In this document: piece after piece, positions 9,198 to 17,365 of the stretch
How the letters are laid out: every line of letters starts with the position of its first letter
How positions within the stretch are numbered: position 1 is the first letter of the stretch
Assembly (NCBI GenBank): GCA_017515205.1
Contig: JAFWHN010000002.1
Span: 34,683-98,682 of the forward strand
Length of the DNA stretch: 64,000 bases
Source: Candidatus Saccharimonadota bacterium
GTDB taxonomy: Bacteria > Patescibacteriota > Saccharimonadia > Saccharimonadales > Saccharimonadaceae
Reading direction: 5' to 3'
Program-made: the position numbers and the translations under genes
Notes under the pieces: model-generated
The model's input: only the letters and a program-made list of their open reading frames with translations
Told to the model about the DNA's origin: nothing
Database searches by the model: none

Positions 9198-9827
9198 TTA
9201 TCTAGGCGTATATCTCCTTATCTCATCGTCGGACAAAATATGGTCGATCTGACCATTCTTGTACCAGACCCAGATTGGATCGTACGCCCCGTTGGATATC
9301 TGCTTTGCAGCCCAGATATCCTTTGATATTCCATAAGTCCTGGTCTTTGCATCCCAGAACTTGTAGGCATATCCTGGGCCGTCATTCAGCCCGATGAATG
9401 GAGCCGGCTCCTCAGGAGTTTCCACAGCTTTTTCAACTGCTTTCACTTCTTCAACAGCCTTTTCTTCTACAGCTGGTTCTTCACCAGCATCATCAGCATC
9501 ATCGTCATCACCGAAGAGGTAATCGTTAATTATAGCAATCGCCTCATCGTGCTCTTTGAGCTTCTGGTCATGTGCCGTAATGGCATCAGTCGTCTTTTTG
9601 AGCAACTGAGTCATTCTATTAGCGCACTCTGAAAGCTCAGCAAGCGTCATGTTGCCTTTCTCTTCTCCTTTCTTTTCCGCAGCCTTTTTGACTGCATCCG
9701 CTGCTGCCTTCTTCTCTTCAGAAGCCTTTGCTTTCTCTTCTTCAGAAGCCTTCGCTTCTTCAGATTTAGCTTTAGCCTCTTCTTCATTCTGCTGCTGTTT
9801 CATATCTCTAAGTTTTTTCTTGGACAT
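9198..9827 (-). CDS. Highly charged coiled-coil protein; unknown function
   Basis: A 209-residue soluble protein. I start it at ATG 9827, since AAGGAGGGG lies directly upstream. Residues 3-60 are almost entirely Lys, Glu and Ala (coiled coil or long helix). Residues 60-105 are a second helical segment, then an acidic DDDDADD stretch and a Glu/Val/Ala linker. The last ~60 residues are aromatic-rich (YAYKFWDAKTRTYGISKDIW, VWYKNGQIDHIL) and look like a small folded domain. It has its own consensus promoter, a ~70-nt leader and a terminator. No function is assigned. The paired promoter suggests it works with the membrane protein downstream. Confidence 0.7.
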   Translation of the reverse strand: MSKKKLRDMKQQQNEEEAKAKSEEAKASEEEKAKASEEKKAAADAVKKAAEKKGEEKGNMTLAELSECANRMTQLLKKTTDAITAHDQKLKEHDEAIAIINDYLFGDDDDADDAGEEPAVEEKAVEEVKAVEKAVETPEEPAPFIGLNDGPGYAYKFWDAKTRTYGISKDIWAAKQISNGAYDPIWVWYKNGQIDHILSDDEIRRYTPR

Positions 9828-9902
9828 AATCTTACCCCTCCTTCCAAGAAAACAACGTCGGTAACTGGATGCTGAGAACATCTTTTAAAGGTACATAACT
9901 AC

Positions 9903-9931
9903 ATTATATCACACATACCTAATTTTGTCAA
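9903..9931 (-). promoter_or_regulatory. Consensus sigma-70 promoter
   Basis: Minus strand: TTGACA (9931-9926), 17-nt spacer, TATAAT (9908-9903), with the same GTGTGATAtAATGTA block as at 9039-9067. Confidence 0.8.
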
Positions 9932-10039
9932 CTATAAAAACATAAATATTATCAAATTTCTCTAGCATAAAAATGTTGTTAGTAGAGATATTCGATTCGA
10001 AGAACGACTTCTTTTTTTGTGTTTTTGTGACACAAAAAA

Positions 10040-10114
10040 TGGTGCGGGTAGAGATAGTCGAAATCTCATCTCAAGTTTGGAAAACTTGCATACTAGCCGT
10101 TGTACTATACCCGC
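10040..10114 (-). tRNA. tRNA-Gly (UCC)
   Basis: The cloverleaf is readable on the minus strand: acceptor GCGGGTA / TACCCGC, anticodon stem CAAGT / ACTTG around TTTCCAA with UCC at 34-36, T stem GAGAT / ATCTC, A73 and encoded CCA. It lies 3 nt after tRNA-His in one transcript. Confidence 0.95.
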
Positions 10115-10117
10115 ACA

Positions 10118-10195
<78 letters not shown>

Positions 10196-10211
10196 ATACT
10201 CCCATTCAGCT

Positions 10212-10240
10212 ATTATATCATTTTTTACCGAAAAGACCAA
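10212..10240 (-). promoter_or_regulatory. Promoter of the tRNA-His/tRNA-Gly pair
   Basis: TTGGTC (10240-10235), 17-nt spacer and TATAAT (10217-10212) on the minus strand. The -35 and spacer overlap the 3' end of the preceding coding sequence. Transcription would start about 10 nt before the tRNA. Confidence 0.65.
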
Positions 10241-10604
10241 TAGGCTTCGGCATTGAAACTGGCCTCGGTCCACCAGTAATAGAATTTGAGCTAGCAGCAG
10301 GTTTCACCCCGCCAGGACCACCAACAGTGGATCTCATGCCAGCGGGACCACTATGGTTTATTGTTTTATCCTCTTGTGAAAAAGTCTTCGCCTTCGGTCC
10401 GTTCGACAAAGCACTATTTGCTACTTTCGAATCGCCATATCCTTGTACCATTCTTCTGCCCTGCTCCATTCGCCTTCTATCTGCAAAACTCTGAGACGAA
10501 GCTGCACCCATAGCAGCACCGCTTTGCGCTTTCGCATATGCCGAAGAATGAAAAACGTCTTTCTCATTTTCCTTCTTCATAAACTTCACTAATAAATCAG
10601 ACAT
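10218..10604 (-). CDS. Small hydrophilic protein of unknown function (end of tpiA operon)
   Basis: A 128-residue basic, Gly/Ser/Met/Ala-rich protein without membrane segments. I choose ATG 10604 (GGTGAG just before it); an in-frame GTG at 10619, 2 bp after the upstream stop, is an alternative. The C-terminal half looks disordered (GGPGGVKPAASSNSITGGPR). It is last in the tpiA-anchored protein-this gene unit. No family recognised. Confidence 0.65.
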   Translation of the reverse strand: MSDLLVKFMKKENEKDVFHSSAYAKAQSGAAMGAASSQSFADRRRMEQGRRMVQGYGDSKVANSALSNGPKAKTFSQEDKTINHSGPAGMRSTVGGPGGVKPAASSNSITGGPRPVSMPKPIGLFGKK

Positions 10605-10621
10605 CTCACCGCCCAGCACTT

Positions 10622-11317
10622 TTACTTAGGCAAAAGCAAAAACGCTACCGTCCCCGCTGCAGCACCCAAAATAATCGTAATAATAATCGTTACCACTACA
10701 CTGACATGTGCATCTTTTTCTGGCTTCGCAATAATAGTAACCGGACCTTTCGACTCCGCCTTTTCAACTTCCTTCTTAACCACCGGTTGTTTATTATACA
10801 TATTTTTCGAAAGAGGCCGTTTTTCCACCTTTTCTTGATTAATAAAAGGTGTGGATGGCGTCTTAAACGTAGTACTTGTCCCCGCTTGATTCAACTTCGG
10901 CTTCGCAACCTTTTCCGCCGGTTGCTTCGACAATAGATTTTTCGCCTTTGCTTCTTTTAGCAACCTTGCCCTTTCAGACTCTTCCTGGCCCAAAGGTCGC
11001 TTCGGTACCTCAGTATTCACAAAATTACGGCTCAAATCTTCTACCACCCCTAACTTTGCCGCTCCTACCGGCTCTTTCCTCGAAACCGTACGACTCTCAA
11101 TCTTCGGTTCCACCATCTGTGCGCTAGGACGTCTCACATTTGCCCTCGGCGCGGCAGTCTTCGCCACACCAGCACTTCTTAAAATAGTTCCCTGTCCAGA
11201 AGTTTTTCTAACATCCACTTTTGGCGCAACTTTTTTATCCGAATTACTAGCCACCGACTGCTTAGCAGATGCTTTCTTGCCCTTAGTTGGCACAAAATCT
11301 ATATATTTCTTCTTCAT
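10622..11317 (-). CDS. Tail-anchored basic membrane protein; unknown function
   Basis: A 231-residue, strongly basic, disordered-looking protein rich in Lys, Ala, Val and Pro. It has one hydrophobic helix at the extreme C terminus (about 205-228, VVVTIIITIILGAAAGTVAF), so the bulk should lie in the cytoplasm. The ATG overlaps the tpiA stop (ATGA), showing translational coupling. Function unknown. Confidence 0.65.
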   Translation of the reverse strand: MKKKYIDFVPTKGKKASAKQSVASNSDKKVAPKVDVRKTSGQGTILRSAGVAKTAAPRANVRRPSAQMVEPKIESRTVSRKEPVGAAKLGVVEDLSRNFVNTEVPKRPLGQEESERARLLKEAKAKNLLSKQPAEKVAKPKLNQAGTSTTFKTPSTPFINQEKVEKRPLSKNMYNKQPVVKKEVEKAESKGPVTIIAKPEKDAHVSVVVTIIITIILGAAAGTVAFLLLPK

Positions 11318-12084
11318 GACTGTACTTTCTTAGCTATCTCAATTATATCAACAAATTCGCTAAGAATCAAACTCGAACCACCTATCAAAAGCCCATTCAC
11401 GCCCGGTACCGTCAAATAAGCTCCCGCATTAGATGGACTTACGCTCCCACCAAATAGGATTGGCACCTTTTCAGCTTCTTTTTTCCCATAAGTGTCTGAT
11501 AAAGTCTTTTTAATCAACTTGACCACGTCAGTCACCTCATCTGGTGTAGCCAATTTTGCCACTTTAGTCGAGGAAATCGCCCAAACTGGCTCATAAGCAA
11601 TCAAAACTTCATCCAAATCATCATCCGCTATCTCTGACAAACCACCAATCAGTTGGTCACGGATCACATCCGCCGTTTCATTAAACGCCCGCTCCGACTC
11701 CGTTTCGCCAATGCATAAAATCGGTTTTATATGATTTCGTACTGCCGCCGCCACCTTTTTAGCAATCATTTTGTCATCTTCACCAAAAATATATCTCTGC
11801 TCCGAATGACCAACTAACGCATAATCCACCATCCCGTCTAGCTGCGAAAACGAAATTTCGCCCGTATACGCTCCAAAATCTCGATAAAACGCATTCTGTA
11901 CAGCCAGTTTTATCTTGTGACGATCTACTTGAAGAGATAACGGTTGCAAAGCAATAGTAGAAGGTGCTACAACCACCTCTGTATCTCGATAATTCGGCAA
12001 AGCTTTCATCAGCTTATGTAGATAAATAGAAGCCTCTCCAACCGTAAAATTCAGCTTCCAGTTGCCCACGATATAAGTTTTCAT
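11314..12084 (-). CDS. tpiA: Triosephosphate isomerase
   Basis: A 256-residue TIM-barrel enzyme interconverting dihydroxyacetone phosphate and glyceraldehyde-3-phosphate. Visible: GNWKLN with the substrate-binding Asn and Lys (residues ~8-12), VGHSEQRY with the catalytic His (~93), AYEPVWAI with the catalytic Glu (~166), and the phosphate-binding LFGGSVSPSNA and GLLIGGSSL near the C terminus. Length is normal. ATG 12084 is preferred over GTG 12090 because TATAAT ends 7 nt before it; the GTG directly abuts that box. It is first gene of a three-gene operon and divergent from the phosphomannomutase gene. Confidence 0.95.
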   Translation of the reverse strand: MKTYIVGNWKLNFTVGEASIYLHKLMKALPNYRDTEVVVAPSTIALQPLSLQVDRHKIKLAVQNAFYRDFGAYTGEISFSQLDGMVDYALVGHSEQRYIFGEDDKMIAKKVAAAVRNHIKPILCIGETESERAFNETADVIRDQLIGGLSEIADDDLDEVLIAYEPVWAISSTKVAKLATPDEVTDVVKLIKKTLSDTYGKKEAEKVPILFGGSVSPSNAGAYLTVPGVNGLLIGGSSLILSEFVDIIEIAKKVQS

Positions 12085-12090
12085 AACCAC

Positions 12091-12118
12091 ATTATAACAT
12101 ATAAAGTTATGTTATAAT
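12091..12118. promoter_or_regulatory. Palindromic divergent promoter for tpiA and phosphomannomutase
   Basis: ATTATAACAT (12091-12100) and ATGTTATAAT (12109-12118) are perfect inverted copies. Each contains a TATAAT -10 box pointing outward, 6-7 nt from a start codon on its own side. Both genes would be leaderless and share one 28-bp control region. Confidence 0.7.
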
Positions 12119-12124
12119 CAAATT

Positions 12125-12883
12125 ATGAAAAAAGTATTAGCCTTCGACATTGATCAAACTCTAAATGTCGCCAAAACCCCTATCACCGACGAAATCGCCG
12201 ATTTACTGACTAAATGTCTTGACCACTTTGAAATCTGTCCAATTTCTGGTCAAAAATTTGATCAGTTTCTCATTCAAATCGTCAATCGCTTACCCAATCC
12301 AACCCCAAAGCAGCTTTCACATTTACACCTTTTTGTAGCTCAAGGCACTCAATATTACCGTTACAACGGCTCCGATTGGGAACAAGTCTATAATTACCCC
12401 CTAACTGATGAACAAGTTGCAAAAATTACCACCAGTCTAGAGCAAGCGGCCAAAGAGTTAAATCTTTGGGAAGAAGATAAACTCAAACCTGGTGACGAAA
12501 TTATCGAAAACCGCCTCTCTCAAGTGACCTTTTCTGCCCTCGGTCAAAAAGCCGACACTGAAGCTAAATATGCCTGGGATCCTGATCACAAAAAACGTGA
12601 GAAAATCGTCAAACGCGCCAAAGAACTCGCTCCTGAATTCGACTACGAAATTGGTGGCACTACCTCTATCAACGCCATGACTCCCGGTATGAACAAAGTC
12701 TTTGGCATGAATCATCTTCTAGAAGAATTAAAAGTCAACAAAGAAGATATTCTGTATTTTGGCGACATGACCCAACCTGGTGGCAACGATTATCCAGTTG
12801 TACAAATGGGCATTGATACTATCACCGTTAGAAACCACGAAGATACTGCCTATGCCCTGCGTGGTATTCTTGGTATTTTATAA
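12125..12883 (+). CDS. Eukaryotic-type phosphomannomutase-like HAD hydrolase (HAD-IIB)
   Basis: A 252-residue protein resembling eukaryotic PMM, which converts mannose-6-phosphate to mannose-1-phosphate through an Asp-phosphoenzyme. Motif 1 is FDIDQTL (residues 7-13), with the nucleophile Asp and the second Asp two residues later. ISGQKFDQF, the segment RLSQVTFSALGQKA, and GGTTSINAMTPGMNK match PMM cap and core positions. Motif IV FGDMTQPGGNDYPV is nearly diagnostic (PMM: FGDKTxxGGNDYE). It supplies mannose-1-phosphate for glycan, consistent with the polysaccharide cluster at 54-58 kb. Leaderless: TATAAT 6 nt before ATG. The exact substrate (Man-6-P or Glc-6-P) is uncertain. Confidence 0.8.
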   Translation: MKKVLAFDIDQTLNVAKTPITDEIADLLTKCLDHFEICPISGQKFDQFLIQIVNRLPNPTPKQLSHLHLFVAQGTQYYRYNGSDWEQVYNYPLTDEQVAKITTSLEQAAKELNLWEEDKLKPGDEIIENRLSQVTFSALGQKADTEAKYAWDPDHKKREKIVKRAKELAPEFDYEIGGTTSINAMTPGMNKVFGMNHLLEELKVNKEDILYFGDMTQPGGNDYPVVQMGIDTITVRNHEDTAYALRGILGIL

Positions 12884-12956
12884 ATAATAATTATTTACTA
12901 TAAATTTATTTTTGATGTATAATAAACATAACAACTATTAACGAGGACTATTTTCA

Positions 12957-13553
12957 ATGAATGAAAACAACCAAAAACCTGAACCTGTAAACAACACCAA
13001 AAAACCTGAAAACACTATGCGTGTTGTAATTATCGTATTGATCATCTGCGCAATCCTTTCGGTTCTAGGAGTCGGCCTCGGCATTTATGGCTCTATTCAA
13101 GCCAATAATGCCATCAGTCAACTAGGTGAATATTTCGACGAACCGACAGAAACTAACGAATTCATAGATGAGCCAGAATACGGAAAGCCTTCTAGTATCG
13201 AAGATATTAATTATATCGGCATCACTTATAATGATAACAAAGATTACATCGATATCGTCAAAGACGAAGAAGGCAGTTACATAGAATACTATGCTTACGA
13301 TTCCAACGACGAATTTGTTGGAGATTCAGTAGAAACAGACGTTAACGATATATTCAAATACATTTTTGATAATGATCTCGGAAACTTTGGCGAAGATAAT
13401 TCTCTCGACACTATTTCATGGGAAATTGAAATATCTTCATCAAATGGTTCCTGTTATGCTAGTGGTAGCTCTAACCCGCCAGAATGGTTCAATACTATAC
13501 TAGAAAAACTTGATGCCCAGAATAAAGGCTACAAGTCTAAAACTGCAGATTAG
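12957..13553 (+). CDS. Single-span anchored protein, acidic ectodomain; unknown function
   Basis: A 198-residue protein: a short Asn/Pro/Lys-rich cytoplasmic N terminus (1-22), one membrane helix (about 23-48), then GLGIYGSIQANNAISQ and an acidic Asp/Glu/Tyr-rich ectodomain with one Cys. The helix-plus-GIYGxIQ layout resembles the two paralogues at 26080 and 27141 (GFGVYGMIQSSQKDSQ), so it may belong to the same anchored family. -10 TATAAT at 12918-12923, then a ~30-nt leader with a GAGG Shine-Dalgarno. Confidence 0.7.
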   Translation: MNENNQKPEPVNNTKKPENTMRVVIIVLIICAILSVLGVGLGIYGSIQANNAISQLGEYFDEPTETNEFIDEPEYGKPSSIEDINYIGITYNDNKDYIDIVKDEEGSYIEYYAYDSNDEFVGDSVETDVNDIFKYIFDNDLGNFGEDNSLDTISWEIEISSSNGSCYASGSSNPPEWFNTILEKLDAQNKGYKSKTAD

Positions 13554-13604
13554 TCAATTTAATATTCGAATCCACATTTTCTTTCTTATGCTATAATATA
13601 ATAT

Positions 13605-15443
13605 ATGCATATTCTAATTGTGGGCAATGTTTTAAAAGACGTTTATCTTAATTTAGACAATCGCACTGAGCACTTTGAGGCAGACAAAAACCAAACTGAA
13701 TGGCTCAATTTGTCTTTCAACGCTAGCGAACATCACTTTTTCAATCGTGAATCAAATCTCGGTGGTGCTGCCGTTACCTTAGAAGTCCTTCATAAATTAG
13801 GGCTAGAGGCAACGGTCAGCGACTCAGATTTAACAGTTACTAACGAGGGGTTAACTTCTAATCAATCTGCCGAAACCTATCGTTATATCCTAATTTCTAA
13901 TGGCAAACCCTGTTATTTTGTACCATCTGCTCATCATCCTTCGCATTTTCAAACTCCTACCGATTTTTACGACTACATTTTCATTGATCGCTCCGCTTCA
14001 ATCGATAAAAAAACACTAAATCAAATCAATTCCTATCTAGATCTATCTAGCAATACCAAATTAATTCTTTACCTTAATAATTTCCAAAACTCATCCCTTA
14101 CTAATCTTATTGCTAGAGCTGATTTAATCTTCTGCGAAAACCTTCCAGACGCGCCAGAACTTAGTCTCATCCCAGCTGAAAAACTCGTCCATCTTTCCGA
14201 AAAATCGTTTTCATTTTTAGACATTTCCGAAACTATTTCACCTCAACGTGTCGATATTTTAACTCACCTTTCATTTTATTCAATCGCTTCTGCCACCATA
14301 TTAGGCTGCTTCGTACTTGGGAAATCCGTTGAAGAAAGCCTCAAACTTGCTAAAATAAACGTCGAAAAATCCAAATTAGATACCACTTTATCTCTGTCGC
14401 AATTAGAATCTCTTGCTCAAGAGCTACCTCATTATTCCACCAATAATCTCGAGCTCGTTGCATCTAATTTGGTCCTCAAACCCAAAGGCATTCTCGCAGC
14501 CGACGAATCAGGCGGTTCTATTCATAAAAAATTCGACAAACTAAAAATCGATGATACCTACGAAAACCGTCGCGACTATCGTAATATATTTTTCACCACT
14601 CCTAATCTACAACAATATGTAAACGGTGTAATCATGTTCGATGAAACCGCCCGTCAAATTGCCGATGATGGGCAAAACTTTACCGAATTTCTCACGTCTA
14701 GACGTATCATACCAGGCATTAAAGTCGACCAAGGCCTAGAAAAGTTTTCCAATTCCGAAGAAACTTACACCAAGGGTCTAGATGGTCTCGAAAATCGATT
14801 GTCCGAATACTACCAAATGGGACTTCGCTTTGCTAAATGGCGCGCTGCTTTCGAAGTTCGCTTTGGCGAAAACGGTGAACTTCTCACTCCTTCCGACCAA
14901 GCCATCAGCGAAAACTGTCATATCCTCGCCGAGTATGCAAAAAAATGCCAAGATAATAATATTGTGCCAATAGTTGAACCTGAGCTCGTTTATGACGGCA
15001 ATTATTCCATTAACCAATCCGCTGACATTACCGCCAAAATCTTAGATAATCTCTTTATAAAACTAGAAGAAGCCCATATCAACCTCAAAGCCTGCATTTT
15101 AAAAGCCAATATGGTTATCGCTGGCAAACAATTCAGTCAACCTTCTACTTCCGAAGAAGTCGGCATCAAAACAGCCGAAGTGCTCAAAAACCACGTTCCA
15201 GCTGCTCTTGCTGGTGTCGTATTTCTTTCCGGCGGTCAAACCCCAGAACAAGCTACCGAAAACCTCAACGCAGTTCTCAAAAACGGTCCCTTCCCTTGGC
15301 CAGTCACTTTCTCATTCGCACGTGCTCTCCAAGATCCTGCCCTCTATGCCTGGAAAGGCGACAACAATAATATAGAAGCAGCCCAAAAAGCCTTTGGGCT
15401 ACGACTTCAAGCAAATTGTAATGTTTTGAAAAATCCTAATTAG
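13605..15443 (+). CDS. Fusion: degenerate PfkB-type sugar kinase domain + class I fructose-bisphosphate aldolase
   Basis: A 612-residue protein. Residues 1-280 resemble a PfkB/ribokinase-family kinase: MHILIVGNVLKDVY at the start and the first PfkB signature in GGAAVTLEVLHKLGL. But where the family has DTTGAGD with the catalytic base there is DILTHLS, so ATP-dependent kinase activity is unlikely. Residues 285-612 are a complete class I aldolase: GILAADESGGSI, MFDETARQ, IKVDQG, FAKWRAAFEV, IVPIVEPELV, ILKANMV with the Schiff-base lysine, FLSGGQ, and FSFARALQDPALYAWKG. It cleaves FBP to the triose phosphates used by TpiA. Leaderless promoter (TATAAT 7 nt upstream). Confidence 0.85.
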   Translation: MHILIVGNVLKDVYLNLDNRTEHFEADKNQTEWLNLSFNASEHHFFNRESNLGGAAVTLEVLHKLGLEATVSDSDLTVTNEGLTSNQSAETYRYILISNGKPCYFVPSAHHPSHFQTPTDFYDYIFIDRSASIDKKTLNQINSYLDLSSNTKLILYLNNFQNSSLTNLIARADLIFCENLPDAPELSLIPAEKLVHLSEKSFSFLDISETISPQRVDILTHLSFYSIASATILGCFVLGKSVEESLKLAKINVEKSKLDTTLSLSQLESLAQELPHYSTNNLELVASNLVLKPKGILAADESGGSIHKKFDKLKIDDTYENRRDYRNIFFTTPNLQQYVNGVIMFDETARQIADDGQNFTEFLTSRRIIPGIKVDQGLEKFSNSEETYTKGLDGLENRLSEYYQMGLRFAKWRAAFEVRFGENGELLTPSDQAISENCHILAEYAKKCQDNNIVPIVEPELVYDGNYSINQSADITAKILDNLFIKLEEAHINLKACILKANMVIAGKQFSQPSTSEEVGIKTAEVLKNHVPAALAGVVFLSGGQTPEQATENLNAVLKNGPFPWPVTFSFARALQDPALYAWKGDNNNIEAAQKAFGLRLQANCNVLKNPN

Positions 15444-15447
15444 GAGG

Positions 15448-16155
15448 CTATTTCGCTTCTTCTGATCCAGCCTCTTCAGCTGGTTTTTCAGTAGACTCTT
15501 CCGTAGCTTCTTCAGTTTCTTCAGTACCTTCAGCAGCTTCCGCCTCAGCGGCTTCCGCTTCTTCTTCCGCCTTACGCTTCTCTGCTTCTACCGCTGGATC
15601 AAATAGTGAAACTACCACCTGTTCAGCATCAAGTTCCTTATCCGCAAATTCCACACCTTCTGGTAACTTAATATCACTAATGGTCAATTTATCTTCTACG
15701 TTGTCCAACTTCATCGCATCAATTTCCAACTCTTTTGGTAAGTCTGCTGGTTTAGCTTTTACCGCCAACTCTTCAATAGACTGTGTCATCGCCAAATGAT
15801 AAGTCTTCGAAGCTTCCGACTCTTCAAAGTTCACTACCACCACTGGCGCAGTAGCTTCCACCACTTCTTTTGCCGAAATTGCTTGAAATTCTACGTTAAT
15901 AATCTTTCTCGAAACTGGGTCAATACTTACATGCTTCACAATTGCCAGCTTTTTCTTACCATCACATGTCAAATCAATCGGGGAATGATAGCCAGCTTTT
16001 TCCAAAACCTTATCCGTTGCTACATATTCAGAAGCAAGAAGTATTGGTTCCTTACCACCATATACCACTGATGGAATCATGCCAGCAGCTCTTAAGCTCT
16101 TCAGTTTTTTACCAGTAATCTCACGCTTTTCTAGCGTCAACTTATATTCAGCCAT
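15448..16155 (-). CDS. rplY: Ribosomal protein bL25, CTC form with acidic tail
   Basis: A 235-residue L25/CTC protein that binds 5S rRNA in the large subunit. Residues 1-95 are the L25 domain (TGKKLKSLRAAGMIPSVVYG and KHVSIDPVSRKIINVEF). Residues 100-190 are the CTC beta domain (DLPKELEIDAMKLD, LTISDIKLPEGVEF). The last 45 residues are a Glu/Ala low-complexity tail. SD AAGGATT precedes the ATG. It starts 30 bp after grpE, so it may be co-transcribed with hrcA-grpE. It converges on the aldolase gene with only 4 bp between stop codons and no terminator visible. Confidence 0.92.
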   Translation of the reverse strand: MAEYKLTLEKREITGKKLKSLRAAGMIPSVVYGGKEPILLASEYVATDKVLEKAGYHSPIDLTCDGKKKLAIVKHVSIDPVSRKIINVEFQAISAKEVVEATAPVVVVNFEESEASKTYHLAMTQSIEELAVKAKPADLPKELEIDAMKLDNVEDKLTISDIKLPEGVEFADKELDAEQVVVSLFDPAVEAEKRKAEEEAEAAEAEAAEGTEETEEATEESTEKPAEEAGSEEAK

Positions 16156-16185
16156 AAATAATCCTTTCTAATTAAATTAATTATA

Positions 16186-16614
16186 TCATATTTTCTTCAC
16201 TTTTACCATAGCTGGCCTCAGTACCTGTTTTCGGTAAAAATAACCTGGTCGCAAAGTCTCAGCAATCACTTCCCTTTCTCCATCTCCTTCTACCATCACT
16301 GCTTCATGTAAATCTGGATTAAAATCTTTCCCATTCGCAGAATCAATTTTTTCTAGCTCTAACTCGCCCATAGTCTTTTCTAAAGACTTTGCCAAAGGTT
16401 TTAATTCTTCATAATTCCCGATTGCTCTATCCATATCATCAAGCATTGGCAAAATTTTATAAACAGTCGCAAACTCCACTGCTTCTTTAGCCTTTTCTTT
16501 TTGCATTTCAACCTGCTTGCGAAAATTTTCGAAATCTGCCCGCGTCCTCTGTAAATCATTAGTTAACTCTGTAATTTTTGCTTCTAGTTCTCCATTTTTT
16601 TCAGTTTTTTTCAT
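16186..16614 (-). CDS. grpE: Nucleotide exchange factor GrpE (short form)
   Basis: A 142-residue GrpE, which releases ADP from DnaK. The N-terminal long helix (residues 1-50, RTRADFENFRKQVEMQKEKA) is present. LPMLDDMDRAI follows, then the beta domain with FNPDLHEAVMV and GYFYRKQVLRPAMVKV. The family usually has 170-200 residues; the disordered N-terminal extension is missing. Its ATG overlaps the hrcA stop (ATGA). Regulated through the CIRCE at 17348. Confidence 0.92.
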   Translation of the reverse strand: MKKTEKNGELEAKITELTNDLQRTRADFENFRKQVEMQKEKAKEAVEFATVYKILPMLDDMDRAIGNYEELKPLAKSLEKTMGELELEKIDSANGKDFNPDLHEAVMVEGDGEREVIAETLRPGYFYRKQVLRPAMVKVKKI

Positions 16615-17330
16615 AACACCTCCTCCAACATATCTCCTGCATATTTAACTAGTGACATCACTTTTGAATAATTCTGTCTAGTCGGGCCAAGCACGCCAAT
16701 ATAACTCCTATCCGAAAATGGCGATCGAAACTTCGAAATTATTAAAGACACTTCTGAATTTCTACCAATTGGGTTCTCTTGACCAATAAAAATGTTTAGC
16801 GGTTCACCTGGCGCAGTTTCCCTCAGCCATGGTTCCAAATTATCCAATAGTCTCGCAACCGCTTGTACTCTTCTAGTATCCATAAACTCCGGCTGCATAA
16901 AAAGATTCGACATGCCAGATAGGTATAATTGCTCACTAATCGTAGCGAGGCCAAGATCACCCGTTAATTCCACCAAAATATCTACCGCTCCCCGAATCGC
17001 TGCATCAGCCTGCGATTGAGCAGAAATTCGTCTCACCAAAGCATGTCTTCCTCGATCCAAAGTCCCCTCATTCGCATCACTTTCATTTCTTTCTTTTTCC
17101 AAACTATTCACATAAAAACGATACCCCGCATCCGTCGGCACTCGTCCTGCCGAAGTATGTGGCTGTGCAATAAATCCCAAAGTTTCCAATCTAGCCATCT
17201 CCGCCCGAATCGTCGCCGGCGAAACTTGAAAAAGCTTAGCCATCGTCACACTACCGACCGGTGCCGCTGTCTCGGCATATTCCTCAATAATCTGACGTAA
17301 AATTTCCTCTTGTCTAGGTGTTATTTCCAT
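16611..17330 (-). CDS. hrcA: Heat-shock repressor HrcA, shortened
   Basis: HrcA binds CIRCE and represses chaperone genes. I start at ATG 17330, 6 nt after TATAAT; the open frame upstream has no homology. The protein has 239 residues instead of about 340. The winged helix is intact (TPRQEEILRQIIEEY, VSPATIRAEMARLETLGFI, PHTSAGRVPTDAGYRFYV). The C-terminal GxENPIGRNSEVSLIISKF and GVLGPTRQNYSKVMSLVKY regions are present. The central insert is largely lost. Autoregulation is expected from the CIRCE overlapping its promoter. First gene of hrcA-grpE(-rplY). Confidence 0.9.
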   Translation of the reverse strand: MEITPRQEEILRQIIEEYAETAAPVGSVTMAKLFQVSPATIRAEMARLETLGFIAQPHTSAGRVPTDAGYRFYVNSLEKERNESDANEGTLDRGRHALVRRISAQSQADAAIRGAVDILVELTGDLGLATISEQLYLSGMSNLFMQPEFMDTRRVQAVARLLDNLEPWLRETAPGEPLNIFIGQENPIGRNSEVSLIISKFRSPFSDRSYIGVLGPTRQNYSKVMSLVKYAGDMLEEVL

Positions 17331-17336
17331 ATTTTC

Positions 17337-17365
17337 ATTATACAAAACTAGCACTGAAATGTAAA
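17337..17365 (-). promoter_or_regulatory. hrcA promoter (leaderless)
   Basis: Minus strand TTTACA (17365-17360), 17-nt spacer, TATAAT (17342-17337), then 6 nt to ATG. The -35 hexamer lies in the 9-nt spacer of the CIRCE operator. Confidence 0.8.

Noticed and set aside
10008..10040. TTTTTGTGT / ACACAAAAA hairpin after tRNA-Gly as terminator
   Set aside because: It is A/T-rich and weak with only a short stem; it may act as one, but I could not support it well enough to list.
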